A stretch of 51,347 nt of DNA from Bog-793 sp050013835 (GCA_050013835.1 JBEKEM010000015.1:1-51347); one strand, 5' to 3'; counted from the stretch's first letter, positions 1-8,532 are shown. The notes: a model not told the origin generated them from the letters alone. Numbers and translations are program-made.

Positions 1-2
1 CC

Positions 3-983
3 GCCGTCTTCGCCCGCCGGCTGCGGAACGTCCCGACCCCGCAGCTCTTCGTCGGGCTGGCGAGCCTTGTCGCCTTCGCCGGTGCCACCCTGCTGCAGTT
101 CGCGGGCAACGTGCAGATGCTCGAGATCCACTTCTTCTCCGCGCAGCTCTGGGCGTTCGTCGCCGTGCTCGTCGCCATGACCCTGGCGCAGCTCGCGACG
201 TCGTGGTTCGGCCCCGCCCGGGCGCGGGCTTCCGCGACCATGCGCCAGTGCCTCCCGCTCCTCCTCCTCGTCGCCATCCCGCTCGCCTACGAGGCGGACC
301 CGAACGTCCCGGCGATGCGGCTCGACGGCTGGGGGGCGGTCGTGGCCGCCATCGCCGTCGGCGCGGCGCTCCTCTGGCGCCTCGTCGACCGCGTCTCGGC
401 ACACGGGGGGCAACGCCGTCGGTGGTCGGGAGTCGTGCGGGTGACCGTGGCCCTCGCCGTGTTCGTCGTTCTCGTCGGCGCTTCGCTCGTCCTCACGGTG
501 GCGCCGGAGCCGCCGCACGCGCCGCTCAGGCACGTGGCGATCGAGCCGCCCTCGGCACCCGCCTACGCGGCGGCGCTCGGGGGGAGCGACACGCTCCTCG
601 TCGACGAGTACCAGGTCACCGCGGAGGTGCCGGGCTTCGTCGGGCACGCGGCCTATCCCGGCGAGCAGCTGCTCACCTGGTGGCCCCATGACGAGACTGG
701 TGAGCTGATCGGGCCGATCGGCATCTTCCATTCCGGGTACAACGCGATCAATCCGCGTGCGTTCCCCGAGCTCATTCCCGCCGCCCGGGCGAGGATCGAG
801 TTCCGGCGCCCCGCGCAGGTGCTGCTCATGAGCGTGACCGGTGCCGGCTTCCCCCAGGCGCTGCGCTCGATGGCGCGTTTCAGTCCGGTCGTCGTCCACC
901 GAGGGGTGCTCTCCGACGGCACTTTCCACCTCCACCTCTGGCTTCTCGACCTCGGCAGGTACTTCCACCGCGCCCGGCGCTGA
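3..983 (+). CDS. membrane protein, 5' end cut by window edge
   Basis: The reading frame is open from the first bases of the window, so the gene begins upstream; the first ATG (111) is internal. At least four hydrophobic segments are visible in the first 130 residues, followed by an extracytoplasmic-looking tail of about 160 residues rich in aromatic residues and ending in a basic RARR. I do not recognise the family. The C-terminal part has no transmembrane segment and may be a periplasmic or surface domain. The next gene, sixA, starts 60 bp downstream on the same strand, so co-transcription is possible. Function unknown. Confidence 0.7.
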   Translation, partial: AVFARRLRNVPTPQLFVGLASLVAFAGATLLQFAGNVQMLEIHFFSAQLWAFVAVLVAMTLAQLATSWFGPARARASATMRQCLPLLLLVAIPLAYEADPNVPAMRLDGWGAVVAAIAVGAALLWRLVDRVSAHGGQRRRWSGVVRVTVALAVFVVLVGASLVLTVAPEPPHAPLRHVAIEPPSAPAYAAALGGSDTLLVDEYQVTAEVPGFVGHAAYPGEQLLTWWPHDETGELIGPIGIFHSGYNAINPRAFPELIPAARARIEFRRPAQVLLMSVTGAGFPQALRSMARFSPVVVHRGVLSDGTFHLHLWLLDLGRYFHRARR

Positions 984-1043
984 CCCGGCACGGCTCCGCG
1001 CCGGGCGGACCCGCACGGCCGCCGGGGGAGCGAGAATCTGGGC

Positions 1044-1544
1044 ATGCACACCCTCCTCGTCCTCCGCCACGCCAAGTCCGACTGGTCGCACGGGACCAAC
1101 GTCTCCGACCTGTCCCGCCCGCTCTCGGTGCGGGGCCGTCGCAACGCCGACGCGATCGGCCGGTTCGTCGCCGAAACGGCGAACGTCCCGGACGGCGTGA
1201 TCCGGTCGCCCGCCCGGCGGGCGGCCGAGACCCTCGACCGGGCGATGGCGGCCGGGAAGTGGCGGTGCGCGGTGCGCCAGTCGGACCAGCTCTACGGGTT
1301 CGGCTTGGACGCACTCGTCGGCGAGATCCGACTCGAGAGCGACTCGACCAAGGTGCTCCTTGTCGTCGGCCACGAGCCGACCTGTTCCGAAGCGGTCGCC
1401 CACCTGATCGGCGGGGGCCAGGTCTTCATGCCGACGGCGGCGATGGCGCGGATCGACTTCGACGCCGAGCGCTGGTTTGAGGTCACCGCCGGCGAGGGCG
1501 CGCTGCGCTGGCTCATCACGCCGAGCCTCATCGGCGCCGACTGA
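1044..1544 (+). CDS. sixA: phosphohistidine phosphatase SixA-like
   Basis: This 166-residue protein of the histidine phosphatase (phosphoglycerate mutase-like) superfamily has the catalytic RHA box at residues 8-10 (LVLRHAKSDW), a conserved arginine region (SPARRAAET) and the second catalytic histidine in VVGHEPTC. These are the signatures of the short SixA subfamily, which removes phosphate from phosphohistidine residues of signalling or PTS proteins. Length matches the family. ATG start follows a GC-rich leader (gggggagcgag) that can serve as ribosome binding site. The gene is convergent with kbl, and the two stop codons sit in one hairpin (1542-1567). The physiological substrate in this organism is not evident. 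Confidence 0.88.
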   Translation: MHTLLVLRHAKSDWSHGTNVSDLSRPLSVRGRRNADAIGRFVAETANVPDGVIRSPARRAAETLDRAMAAGKWRCAVRQSDQLYGFGLDALVGEIRLESDSTKVLLVVGHEPTCSEAVAHLIGGGQVFMPTAAMARIDFDAERWFEVTAGEGALRWLITPSLIGAD

Positions 1545-1567
1545 CCGCAGCCGGGGCCTGCGGGTCA
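1542..1567. terminator. bidirectional hairpin between sixA and kbl
   Basis: The stop codons of two convergent genes lie in the outer arms of an imperfect inverted repeat (TGACCGCAG ... CTGCGGGTCA, one bulged base, GGGG-containing loop). The position between convergent genes only 20 bp apart suggests a shared terminator. There is no T tract on either strand, so Rho-independent function is uncertain. Confidence 0.45.
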
Positions 1568-2737
1568 GATCTTCCCGAACGCCTCGAGCGCCGCGTCGAG
1601 GTGGTGTTCCTCGAGGGCGGCGCTCGCCTGGATCCGCAATCGGGCCTGGCCCTCGGGCACCACGGGATAGGAGAAACCGACGACGAGGACGCCCAGCTCG
1701 TAGAGACGCAGACTGGCTGCCTCCACCTTGTGGGCGTCGCCGAGGATGATCGGGATGATCGCGCTCGCGCCGTCGTGGCAGGAGAATCCGAGCCGGCGCA
1801 GCCCCGTCCGCAGCCGGGCGGCGTTGTGGCGCAGACGGGCGACCCGTTCGGGCCCGGCGAGGAGGATCTCGATCGCGCGGTTCGCCGAACAGGCGACGGT
1901 GGCGGGGAGGGCGTTCGAGAATAGGCTCGGGCGGGCCCGCTGTACGAGCAGCTCGACGAGACGCGCGGACGCCCCGACGAATCCGCCGGCCGCGCCGCCG
2001 AGCGCCTTGCCGAAGGTGCCGGTGATGACGTCGACCTGGCCGAGGAGGCCGAAGTGCTCCGGCGTCCCGCGCCCTGTTGCACCGAGGACCCCGATGCCGT
2101 GCGAGTCGTCGACGACGAGGATGGCCCGGTGCGCCCGGCACAGGCTCACCATCTCGGGCAGGGGTGCGAGATCGCCTTCCATGCTGAACACGCCGTCGGT
2201 GACGACCCAGCGCAGGCCGTCCGGGTCCGAGGCCTCGAGGGCGGCTTCGAGTTCGGCCGTGTCGTTGTGGGCGTAGATCTTGCGCTCGACGTCGCGGGTC
2301 TGGCGGACGGCGTCGATGATGCTGGCGTGGTTGAGGGCGTCGGAGATGATTGTGTCGCCGGGCGCCGTGACCGTCGGGAAGAGCGCCTCGTTGGCGTTCC
2401 AGCAGCTGACGAAAGTGAGCGCCGCTGGCGTGCCGACGAACCCGGCGACCGACCGCTCGAGACGCTCGTGCACGTCGAGCGTGCCGCAGATGAACCGCAC
2501 CGACGCCGTCCCCGCGCCGTGCGAGGCGAGGCCCTCGACGCCGGCGGCGACGACCTCCGGGTGGTTGGCGAGCCCGAGGTAGTCGTTCGAGCAGAGCACG
2601 ATGACGTCTCGCTCCCCGATCCGCGCCACAGGTCCCATCGGGCCCGAGATCGCCCGTAGCTCCTTGTACTGCCCGGCGGCGCGCAGCCCGTCGAGAACCG
2701 TCTCGGCCCTCCGCTCGAAGTCGACGGTGGCTGTCAT
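1565..2737 (-). CDS. kbl: glycine C-acetyltransferase (2-amino-3-ketobutyrate CoA ligase)
   Basis: PLP-dependent enzyme of the alpha-oxoamine synthase family, 390 residues, the usual length. It cleaves 2-amino-3-ketobutyrate with CoA to glycine and acetyl-CoA, the second step of threonine catabolism. Visible motifs are CSNDYLGLANHP near the N terminus, DDSHGIGVLG (PLP ring contact), and GTFGKALGGAAGG, which carries the Schiff-base lysine. The family also includes BioF and HemA, but the immediately upstream tdh supports Kbl. The ATG overlaps the tdh stop as ATGA, implying translational coupling in a tdh-kbl operon. Confidence 0.93.
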   Translation of the reverse strand: MTATVDFERRAETVLDGLRAAGQYKELRAISGPMGPVARIGERDVIVLCSNDYLGLANHPEVVAAGVEGLASHGAGTASVRFICGTLDVHERLERSVAGFVGTPAALTFVSCWNANEALFPTVTAPGDTIISDALNHASIIDAVRQTRDVERKIYAHNDTAELEAALEASDPDGLRWVVTDGVFSMEGDLAPLPEMVSLCRAHRAILVVDDSHGIGVLGATGRGTPEHFGLLGQVDVITGTFGKALGGAAGGFVGASARLVELLVQRARPSLFSNALPATVACSANRAIEILLAGPERVARLRHNAARLRTGLRRLGFSCHDGASAIIPIILGDAHKVEAASLRLYELGVLVVGFSYPVVPEGQARLRIQASAALEEHHLDAALEAFGKI

Positions 2738-3789
2738 CGCGCGCCGACCTCGAAGATCGCCTTCAGGGCCGTCCGGCTGGCGATCAGGGCGAAGGCCTCC
2801 TCGAACTTCTCGAGGGGGAGCACGTCGGTGACGAGTGCGTCGAGGTCGAGCCGACCCGAAAGCAGGAACCGCTCGACGGCGTACCAGGTGTCGTAGACGA
2901 GACGCCCGTTGATGCCGAGGACCGTCGCCCCCTTGAAGATGATGTCGTTCGACAGGTCGAGCGGCACGGCCGATTTCGGCAGTCCGAGCAGCGCGGCGGT
3001 GCCGCCGTTGCGTAGCGCCGTGAACCCGCCGGAGAGGGCGTCGGGGTGCCCGCTCATCTCGACCAGCACGTCCGGGCCCTCGCCAGCGGTGATCCTTCGC
3101 ACCTCGGCCACCCATCCCGGGTCGCTCGAGAGCACGGCGTGGTCGGCGCCGAAGTGCCGGGCGAGCTCCAAGCGGTGGGGATCGACGTCGGTGGCGATGA
3201 TGCGGGTCGCCCCCAGCGAGCGGGCGATCGCAATCGAGACGAGGCCGATCACGCCGGATCCCGTCACGAGCACGCTGCGGCCGGAGACCTGCGCCGCGCT
3301 CACGGCGTGCATGGCGTTGCCGAGCGGGTCCATGATCGCCGCGGCGACGTCGGGGATGCGTTCGTCGAGCACCCAGAGGTTGTGGTCGGGCATCGCGACG
3401 TACTCGGCGAAACAGCCGTTCCGGTCGATGCCGATGATGTCGATCCGCTCGCAGATGTGCGCCCGCCCCGTGCGGCAGAGCTCGCAGGTGCCGCAGCCGA
3501 TGTGGCCCTCGCCGCTCACCCGCTGGCCCACCGTGATCTGCGACACGCCCTCTCCGACGGCGACGACCGTCCCGCTGAACTCGTGGCCGACGACGATGCC
3601 GAGTGGGACCCGGTTGGCGCTCCACTCGTCCCAGTCGAAGATGTGGTGGTCCGTCCCGCAGATACCCGCGTAGCGCACCGCGACGAGCACATCGCGGGGG
3701 CCGATCGGGGGGACGGGCGTCGTGGTGTCGAGGTCGAGCCCGGGAGCAGGATGACTCTTGCGCAGTGCCGCCATCGTGCCGTTGGCCAC
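2734..3789 (-). CDS. tdh: L-threonine 3-dehydrogenase
   Basis: Zinc-dependent medium-chain dehydrogenase, 351 residues. It oxidises threonine to 2-amino-3-ketobutyrate with NAD+. The catalytic zinc ligands are in AGICGTDHH (Cys44) and GHEFSG; the four structural-zinc cysteines are in GCGTCELCRTGRAHIC; the Rossmann loop is VTGSGVIGLV. The product is the substrate of the downstream overlapping kbl. A second ATG five codons in (MAALRK) is an alternative start. The nearest gene upstream is divergent, so the promoter is in 3790-3950. Other sugar-alcohol dehydrogenases share the fold; the kbl partner makes threonine the likely substrate. Confidence 0.93.
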   Translation of the reverse strand: MANGTMAALRKSHPAPGLDLDTTTPVPPIGPRDVLVAVRYAGICGTDHHIFDWDEWSANRVPLGIVVGHEFSGTVVAVGEGVSQITVGQRVSGEGHIGCGTCELCRTGRAHICERIDIIGIDRNGCFAEYVAMPDHNLWVLDERIPDVAAAIMDPLGNAMHAVSAAQVSGRSVLVTGSGVIGLVSIAIARSLGATRIIATDVDPHRLELARHFGADHAVLSSDPGWVAEVRRITAGEGPDVLVEMSGHPDALSGGFTALRNGGTAALLGLPKSAVPLDLSNDIIFKGATVLGINGRLVYDTWYAVERFLLSGRLDLDALVTDVLPLEKFEEAFALIASRTALKAIFEVGAR

Positions 3790-3951
3790 GAGATTCCCCT
3801 TTGGTCAGCGAACTTCCCCACCCAAGGTAGCCAGGTGCCGCGGCGGATTCCGCACGTCGACCCGGAACACGGGTGGTGCCGCGGGTCCTGAACGCGTCCC
3901 GGCTGGTTGGGTGGGGCCGATACCGGCGCGAAGAGCAAGAGATGGGCACAC

Positions 3952-4575
3952 GTGACGTTAAGGTCCTCTTTCCAGGATTCCGATGGGGGGGTGGCCGTGC
4001 TCGAGTATCGGCTCAGATCCTGGAAATGGCGCCCGACCCCGAGGGAGCTGTCCGCCGCGGTCGAAGAATCGCTTGCTCGGGCCGTCGGGACGGAGGATCT
4101 CGAGCGGCGGACGGCGCTCGGCGACGAGATGCGTCGGATGGCGATCCGAGTCTGGCAGCGTCAGGGCCTCGCGTCGTCTCGCAAGTATCTCTGGCACATC
4201 GGCATGCGGGTCATGCCCGCGGCGGCCGCCATCGCGGCGAGTGCCGCCGGGGGAACTCTCATCGGGGGGCTGAAGGGCACCTCGGCGACCGTCGTCGGTG
4301 CCGTCGCGATCGGGCTCGCGGCAATCGGAGCTGCCGGGGCGGCTCTGCGGCTCGACAGCGAGTTCGTCTACCAGGGGGAGCGTTCCAAAGCGCTCGAAGA
4401 GATCGGCTGGTCGCTCCTGACCAGCATCACGCTTGATCTCCCCTACGCCGAGATCGACGTCCTGCGTGCCAGGATCACCGGGTTCGAGACGCGGATCGCC
4501 GAGGCGGTGAACCGGCCCCTGCCGCGGGACCAGGGAACGGAGCCGAGAGCCGATGAGCGCGTGAGGGGGGCTTGA
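3952..4575 (+). CDS. two-TM protein resembling SLATT-domain proteins
   Basis: About 207 residues if the GTG at 3952 is used; GTGs at 3907, 3991 and 3997 are in frame, and the conserved-looking part begins only at LEYRLRSWKW, so the true start is uncertain. A charged N-terminal helix region is followed by two closely spaced hydrophobic segments (AAAAIAASAAGGTLIGGL and VGAVAIGLAAIGAAGAAL) and a charged helical tail (YQGERSKALEEIGW...). That layout (amphipathic helix, TM hairpin, helical tail) resembles SLATT-type effector domains, which are proposed pore-formers linked to nucleotide-signalling defence systems. The assignment rests on architecture only. The stop is one base before the GTG of the patatin gene, so the two form an operon. 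Confidence 0.72.
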   Translation: MTLRSSFQDSDGGVAVLEYRLRSWKWRPTPRELSAAVEESLARAVGTEDLERRTALGDEMRRMAIRVWQRQGLASSRKYLWHIGMRVMPAAAAIAASAAGGTLIGGLKGTSATVVGAVAIGLAAIGAAGAALRLDSEFVYQGERSKALEEIGWSLLTSITLDLPYAEIDVLRARITGFETRIAEAVNRPLPRDQGTEPRADERVRGA

Positions 4576-4576
4576 A

Positions 4577-5677
4577 GTGCCCGTGCCCGCGGACCGCATC
4601 GCATCCCCGGCCGGGGCGGGGGCAGAGGCGCAGGCTGGTGCCGCCGGAAGCCCCCGGGGGACGGGTGGCACGAATGCCATCGGGACACCAATCCCGGGCG
4701 AGACCGCGGCCGCACCTGGGACTGTGGGCGACGCGGGGGCAAAACGCGTCGACCTTGTGCTTGAGGGGGGAGGGGTGAAGGGCATCGGCCTAGTCGGTGC
4801 GATCTCTGTTCTGGAAGAGAACGGGTACTCGTTCCCCCGGGTCGCCGGCACGTCCGCCGGCGCGATCGTCGGTGCGCTCGTGGCCGCCGGGATGGATAGC
4901 GCCGGGCTTAACGAGGTGATGAGCTCGCTCGACTACACGCGGTTCCGTGACGAGGCACCCCTTGACCACGTCCCGCTCGTTGGCAAGGGCCTGTCGCTGT
5001 GGCGCAAGCTCGGGATCTACACCGGCGACTACCTGCATGGGTGGATCCGGCGCCAGCTCGAGGAGCTGCACGTCCATACCTTCGGAGATCTCTACGATCC
5101 CGACCCAGGGAGCAGCCTGCCCGTTGGAGAGCAGTACCGGCTCGTCGTTATGACGTCGGACATCTCCCGGGGGCGCCTGTTGCGACTTCCTTGGGATTAC
5201 CAGTCGGACGGGATCGACGCGAACACTCAGGCGGTCGCCGACGCCGTGCGCGCCTCGATGTCGATTCCGTTCTTCTACCGGCCCGTTACGCTCGAGATCC
5301 CGCACGCACAACCGTCCACGCTCGTCGACGGGGGGATGCTCTCCAACTTCCCCGTCGCGGTCTTCGACCGCACCGACGGGCAGCCACCGCGCTGGCCGAC
5401 CATCGGGATCAAGCTGTCGGCCCGCCAGAAACCGGACCAGGTCGAACACGTTGTCGAGGGTGACGTGCGTTTCGCGATGGCGATGCTCGGCACGATGCAG
5501 AGCTGGAACGACCAGATGCACCTCGATGATCCGAGGGTTGTCGCGCGAACCATCTTCGTCGACACCCTCGGCGTCAACGCGACGGACTTCGAGATCAGTC
5601 GCGCGACCCAGCAGAAGCTCTACCGCAACGGCCGCACCGCGGCCGAACAGCTTCTGACGAGGCTCTCGACGAGCTGA
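4577..5677 (+). CDS. patatin-like phospholipase
   Basis: This 366-residue predicted serine lipase has all patatin hallmarks: oxyanion loop EGGGVKG (residues 63-69), nucleophile elbow GTSAG with Ser93, and the dyad aspartate in DGG (Asp251). It likely hydrolyses acyl esters of phospholipids. The first 55 residues are a Pro/Gly/Ala-rich, low-complexity extension without a clear signal peptide, so the enzyme is probably cytosolic or peripherally membrane-bound. GTG start, preceded by gagggggg, lies one base after the stop of the two-TM gene. Bacterial patatins serve as lipid-turnover enzymes, toxins, or CBASS effectors (CapV); no cyclase or sensor gene is adjacent, so a defence role is only a hypothesis. 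Confidence 0.9.
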   Translation: MPVPADRIASPAGAGAEAQAGAAGSPRGTGGTNAIGTPIPGETAAAPGTVGDAGAKRVDLVLEGGGVKGIGLVGAISVLEENGYSFPRVAGTSAGAIVGALVAAGMDSAGLNEVMSSLDYTRFRDEAPLDHVPLVGKGLSLWRKLGIYTGDYLHGWIRRQLEELHVHTFGDLYDPDPGSSLPVGEQYRLVVMTSDISRGRLLRLPWDYQSDGIDANTQAVADAVRASMSIPFFYRPVTLEIPHAQPSTLVDGGMLSNFPVAVFDRTDGQPPRWPTIGIKLSARQKPDQVEHVVEGDVRFAMAMLGTMQSWNDQMHLDDPRVVARTIFVDTLGVNATDFEISRATQQKLYRNGRTAAEQLLTRLSTS

Positions 5678-6072
5678 TCCGGCAAGCCACTCAGTTCCCG
5701 TTGCGCGGGCCAACTCCCTGATCGGCCGACGTGGATGGCGTCGGGCGAACGCGCGTCATGTCCAGTGCAGCGGGCCACCTTCTCGGCTGTGGGAGCGGAC
5801 AATCGTCCCACGTCGGCTCCCACCATTGATCGAGGCGATTCAGGGCGCGGCGATCGAAAACGCGCCGTTTCGGTGGGCTGGACCGGTTCCGGGGGGAACC
5901 GACCCCGCGTCGGCTGGGAGCGCGGGTGGAGGACTGAGCAACGATCCGAGCACGAGTCAGGTGCAGGGCAAACCCAGCCGAGCTGACAACGGTTGGGCCG
6001 GTCGTTCGGCCGGGGCGTGGCGTGTGGCATGGCCGACGCGCGGTATCTGGCCCCTGATTGTGGAATTCGGTG
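5678..6072. other. intergenic region after the patatin gene
   Basis: No convincing gene. An inverted repeat with 8-bp arms (GTGGGAGC at 5789-5796, GCTCCCAC at 5816-5823) could be a terminator or protein-binding site. Short open frames running into the tRNA are non-coding by composition. Confidence 0.5.
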
Positions 6073-6145
6073 TGGGGCCGGAAGGGATCGAACCTTCGAC
6101 CCAGGGATTATGAGTCCCCTGCTCTGACCACTGAGCTACGGCCCC
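6073..6145 (-). tRNA. tRNA with CAU anticodon (Met, or Ile2)
   Basis: A full cloverleaf can be drawn on the minus strand: acceptor GGGGCCG/CGGCCCC, D arm GCTC..GAGC, anticodon arm GGGGA-CTCATAA-TCCCT, T arm GAAGG-TTCGATC-CCTTC. The anticodon is CAU. The CCA end is not encoded. CAU is shared by elongator Met, initiator Met and lysidine-modified Ile2. The paired first base of the acceptor stem argues against initiator tRNA; elongator Met is my preferred reading. Confidence 0.92.
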
Positions 6146-6243
6146 TCACTGAAGTTCCAGACCGACACTTTGTCACCTGTTCGGCCCCGGCACAGAACCG
6201 TGTGGCCGCGGAGCTCCGCCGCCGGTAAGGCGTGTTCGCGGAG

Positions 6244-6483
6244 TGTCAGACGGCCGCTGCTCTTCGTGGCCGCGACGAGAGCGAGGCCGATGCCCGTGCT
6301 GTGGCTCCTCTCTGTGGCGACCGTGCCACCGGAGGCGAGCTCGCCCAACGCCTCTGCCGACTCGATCATTGACAGGGCACTACGGTCCTTGACGCTTCGT
6401 CCCGGGTTCTCACTCTCGATCCCGGCCACAAGCCGTGCCGGCAGCCCGGCTCCGGAGCGCTGGAGATCCAGGAATGTCGGCCG
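6244..6483 (-). pseudogene. cysK: cysteine synthase remnant
   Basis: Translation of the minus strand gives an N-terminal slice of an O-acetylserine sulfhydrylase: LPARLVAGIESENPG, then RSVKDRSALSMIESAEA with the PLP lysine, then HSTGIGLALVAATK matching the substrate-binding loop region. There is no start codon in a normal context, the beginning (GNTPL region) is scrambled, glycines of PGGSVKDR and of the SGNTG loop are replaced, and homology stops after about 80 residues of an expected 300. It lies just downstream of cysE on the same strand, the usual cysE-cysK neighbourhood, so this is a decayed partner gene cut off near the tRNA. Confidence 0.75.
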
Positions 6484-6504
6484 GCGATGAGCTTGGTCAC
6501 AATC

Positions 6505-7113
6505 TCATGCAGGGACGTCGCCAGTCTCCTCCTCCGCACTCGTCATCCAGGTTGCCGGGAGGCGCTCCTCGTCGGCCGGCTGCTCGAGGCGCGCCCTACT
6601 GATCGTGACGCAGTGGCCCCGTTCGACGACGACGATCGAGCGTGCCGGCACGTCGTCCACCACCAGCGCGTGCGGACCAACTCGGCTGTCCTCGCCGACA
6701 ACGACAGGCCCAAGAACCGAGCACCCGACCCCGAGCGTGACCTTGTCGCCAATTGTCGGGTGGCGCTTCGCACCCTTGGCGTCCGCCCACCAGCCGTGAC
6801 CGCCGAGGGTCACTCCCTGGTAGAGCATCACGTCGTCGCCGATCACCGTCGTCTCGCCGATGACGACGCCTGCGCCGTGATCGATGAAGCACCTTCTTCC
6901 GATGACCGCTCCGGGATGGATCTCGATCCCGGTGAGGAGGCGCGCACACTGGGAGATGAGACGCGGGAAGAACGGCACGTGCAGCTTCCAGAGAGCGTGG
7001 GCTACCCGGTAACACCACATCGCCCAGACACCCTGGTAGAGGATGACCTCGAGGGCGTGCACACCGTGGAGTGCCGGATCCTTGCGGTAGGCGACCTTCA
7101 GGCTGTCGAGCAT
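6505..7113 (-). CDS. cysE: serine O-acetyltransferase
   Basis: 202-residue left-handed beta-helix acyltransferase that makes O-acetylserine from serine and acetyl-CoA for cysteine synthesis. The N-terminal helix bundle (LYQGVWAMWCYRVAHALW) is followed by hexapeptide repeats with the catalytic His-Asp region (FIDHGAGVVIGETTVIGDD) and the loop LGGHGWWADAKGAKRHPTIGD. It is the short form of the family, usual for Gram-positives and actinobacteria. I chose the ATG at 7113 (MLDSLKVAYRKDPA), where family similarity starts; the frame stays open further upstream but without family signal. The cysK that normally uses its product is broken next door, so a second cysteine synthase should exist elsewhere. 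Confidence 0.92.
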   Translation of the reverse strand: MLDSLKVAYRKDPALHGVHALEVILYQGVWAMWCYRVAHALWKLHVPFFPRLISQCARLLTGIEIHPGAVIGRRCFIDHGAGVVIGETTVIGDDVMLYQGVTLGGHGWWADAKGAKRHPTIGDKVTLGVGCSVLGPVVVGEDSRVGPHALVVDDVPARSIVVVERGHCVTISRARLEQPADEERLPATWMTSAEEETGDVPA

Positions 7114-7622
7114 CGGCGGGCCCCGTTCGTCGATGGGTTCGTTACGCCCCGACCGTATCGGTTCGGACAACTCAGCGGGGCGACAATGACTTCCGGCGTC
7201 GAGTTGCGGCGTGTGCTTCGTGGCGCTGCAGCTGGGCGGTTCGACCGCCCTCATCAACTCGTGCCTCGGGCACCGAGTTGGCTTGTGGAACCCGGCGCTC
7301 CCCCGGTTCGCCACCGCGGGCAACTCGCCCTTCACCCCACTGGACGCCCCGGGAACGAGCAACGAAAGCCTGTGCTGCTCAGGGAGCGCGGGACACGTCC
7401 ACGAGGTCGGTTCAGGACTCGGCAGCCCGGACCTCGCCAAGCTCGCCCGGGACATCGCCCACGAGTCGGGGAGTGGTGAGCCCATGTTTGGGGCGGGTTC
7501 CGTCGGGCTGAGCTCGGTCGCCCGACCTCCGGTCGTAGGGCCCCACGCGATCTTCCCGGATCGTGCGGGACTCATGGCCCATCCCGGCCGGCCCGGCGCC
7601 CGGTAGTGGTTAGATTGACCAG
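7114..7622. other. intergenic region upstream of cysE
   Basis: About 510 bp. Open frames exist on both strands (for example 7211-7606, plus) but none shows recognisable motifs, a good ribosome binding site or typical codon bias. It may hold the cysE promoter and decayed sequence. Confidence 0.4.
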
Positions 7623-7823
7623 GTGCTATCGAACTGGCGATTGGTGAGCTGGAAAACCGCGGTTGCCCTGGTCGTCGTTGGCGCCGTATTCGTGTTCGGC
7701 ATCGGAAACATTGGCGGCAAGAACGGAAATCCCTCGTGGCTCATCGGCCCAATTTGTCTCTTGCTGTTGATTGCGCTTGGAATCACCGCCCTTGTCAAGT
7801 CGCGGCGAAACAATCCGGCCTAG
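7623..7823 (+). CDS. small two-TM membrane protein
   Basis: 66 residues, GTG start, with two hydrophobic helices (TAVALVVVGAVFVFGIG and WLIGPICLLLLIALGIT) separated by a short polar loop and ending in a basic tail KSRRNN. The reading is more AT-rich than its neighbours. A TAGATT -10-like hexamer lies about 10 bp before the GTG, so the message may be leaderless or the start may lie elsewhere. Family not recognised. Confidence 0.55.
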   Translation: MLSNWRLVSWKTAVALVVVGAVFVFGIGNIGGKNGNPSWLIGPICLLLLIALGITALVKSRRNNPA

Positions 7824-8188
7824 CCCTGGGCCACTGGACTAGCGGGCGTCCGCGCGTGACCTTGTGAGCGCCCTTCTTGGTGGGAGCAGTCCTGCGAGCA
7901 CGGGTCGCGCGAGCAACCTGGACGATTGCCCTGCGCTGCGACGGTTCGGGGCCTTCGCCCAGGCGTACCCGCCAAGCCGTCCACGCTCAACCGCCGTCTG
8001 GTCCTTGACAGGCGAGTCGTCTAGCCCCGCGGCCTGCTAGGCCACCGCTCGGCGACCGCGGGCAGGTGGTTTCGCGGCAATATTGACCGTCGGAGGTCAT
8101 CCGTGCCCCGGGCGCGCGTTCGGCTCGGCGGTTCGCCCCGTCCTTGACGCGGCACCTGCTGGTCGTCTCTTCTGGCGAAAGGAGCGCG
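7824..8188. other. intergenic region
   Basis: About 365 bp with no gene that I can support. The ribosome binding site of the next gene (GAAAGGAG, 8177-8184) is at its right end. Confidence 0.4.
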
Positions 8189-8368
8189 ATGTCACGGCGC
8201 CAAAGCCTCACCAGCTCGCTCTACCGGGCGGCGCGGGTCTCGAACAACCTGCGGGCGATTTCGCGTGGTCCCGGCGCCTACGCGAAACGCGTCACGCGTC
8301 GCAAGGTCTACGCGCGCCAGATGGGCCTGACCCGGTCCATCCTGCGCGCGTTGGGACTGTCGAAGTAG
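8189..8368 (+). CDS. small basic protein, actinobacterial type
   Basis: 59 residues from the ATG at 8189, chosen because a strong GAAAGGAG ribosome binding site lies five bases upstream. The protein is very basic, starts SRRQSLTSSLYRAARVSNNLRAISRGPGAYAKRV (split: SSLYRAARVSNN, then KRVTRRKVYARQMG) and resembles short SSLYR-type proteins seen across actinobacteria, whose function is not known. No membrane segment or signal peptide. A nucleic-acid or ribosome association would fit the charge but is a guess. Confidence 0.7.
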   Translation: MSRRQSLTSSLYRAARVSNNLRAISRGPGAYAKRVTRRKVYARQMGLTRSILRALGLSK

Positions 8369-8459
8369 GCCGCAACCAGTTCGAACGGGACGCTGTCGTC
8401 GGAAGGAGGCCGGGAACTTCTCGGGTGGCCCGACACGAGCCTCGGGGCCCGATCGGCAG

Positions 8460-8532
8460 CTCCGGGGGAGAGACTCGAACTCTCAACCACACGGTTAACA
8501 GCCGCGTGCTCTGCCAATTGAGCTACCCCGGA
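8460..8532 (-). tRNA. tRNA-Asn (GUU)
   Basis: The minus strand folds into a standard cloverleaf: acceptor TCCGGGG/CCCCGGA, D arm GCTC..GAGC, anticodon loop CTGTTAA, T arm GAGAG-TTCGAGT-CTCTC, discriminator G. The anticodon GUU specifies asparagine. CCA is not encoded. Confidence 0.96.

Noticed and set aside
5826..6113. Open frame ending in VGPEGIEPSTQGL
   Set aside because: The ending is the well-known spurious translation across the 3' part of a tRNA gene on the opposite strand; the rest has no family features.
7211..7606. 131-codon frame upstream of cysE
   Set aside because: No ribosome binding site, no recognisable motif and odd composition; left as intergenic.
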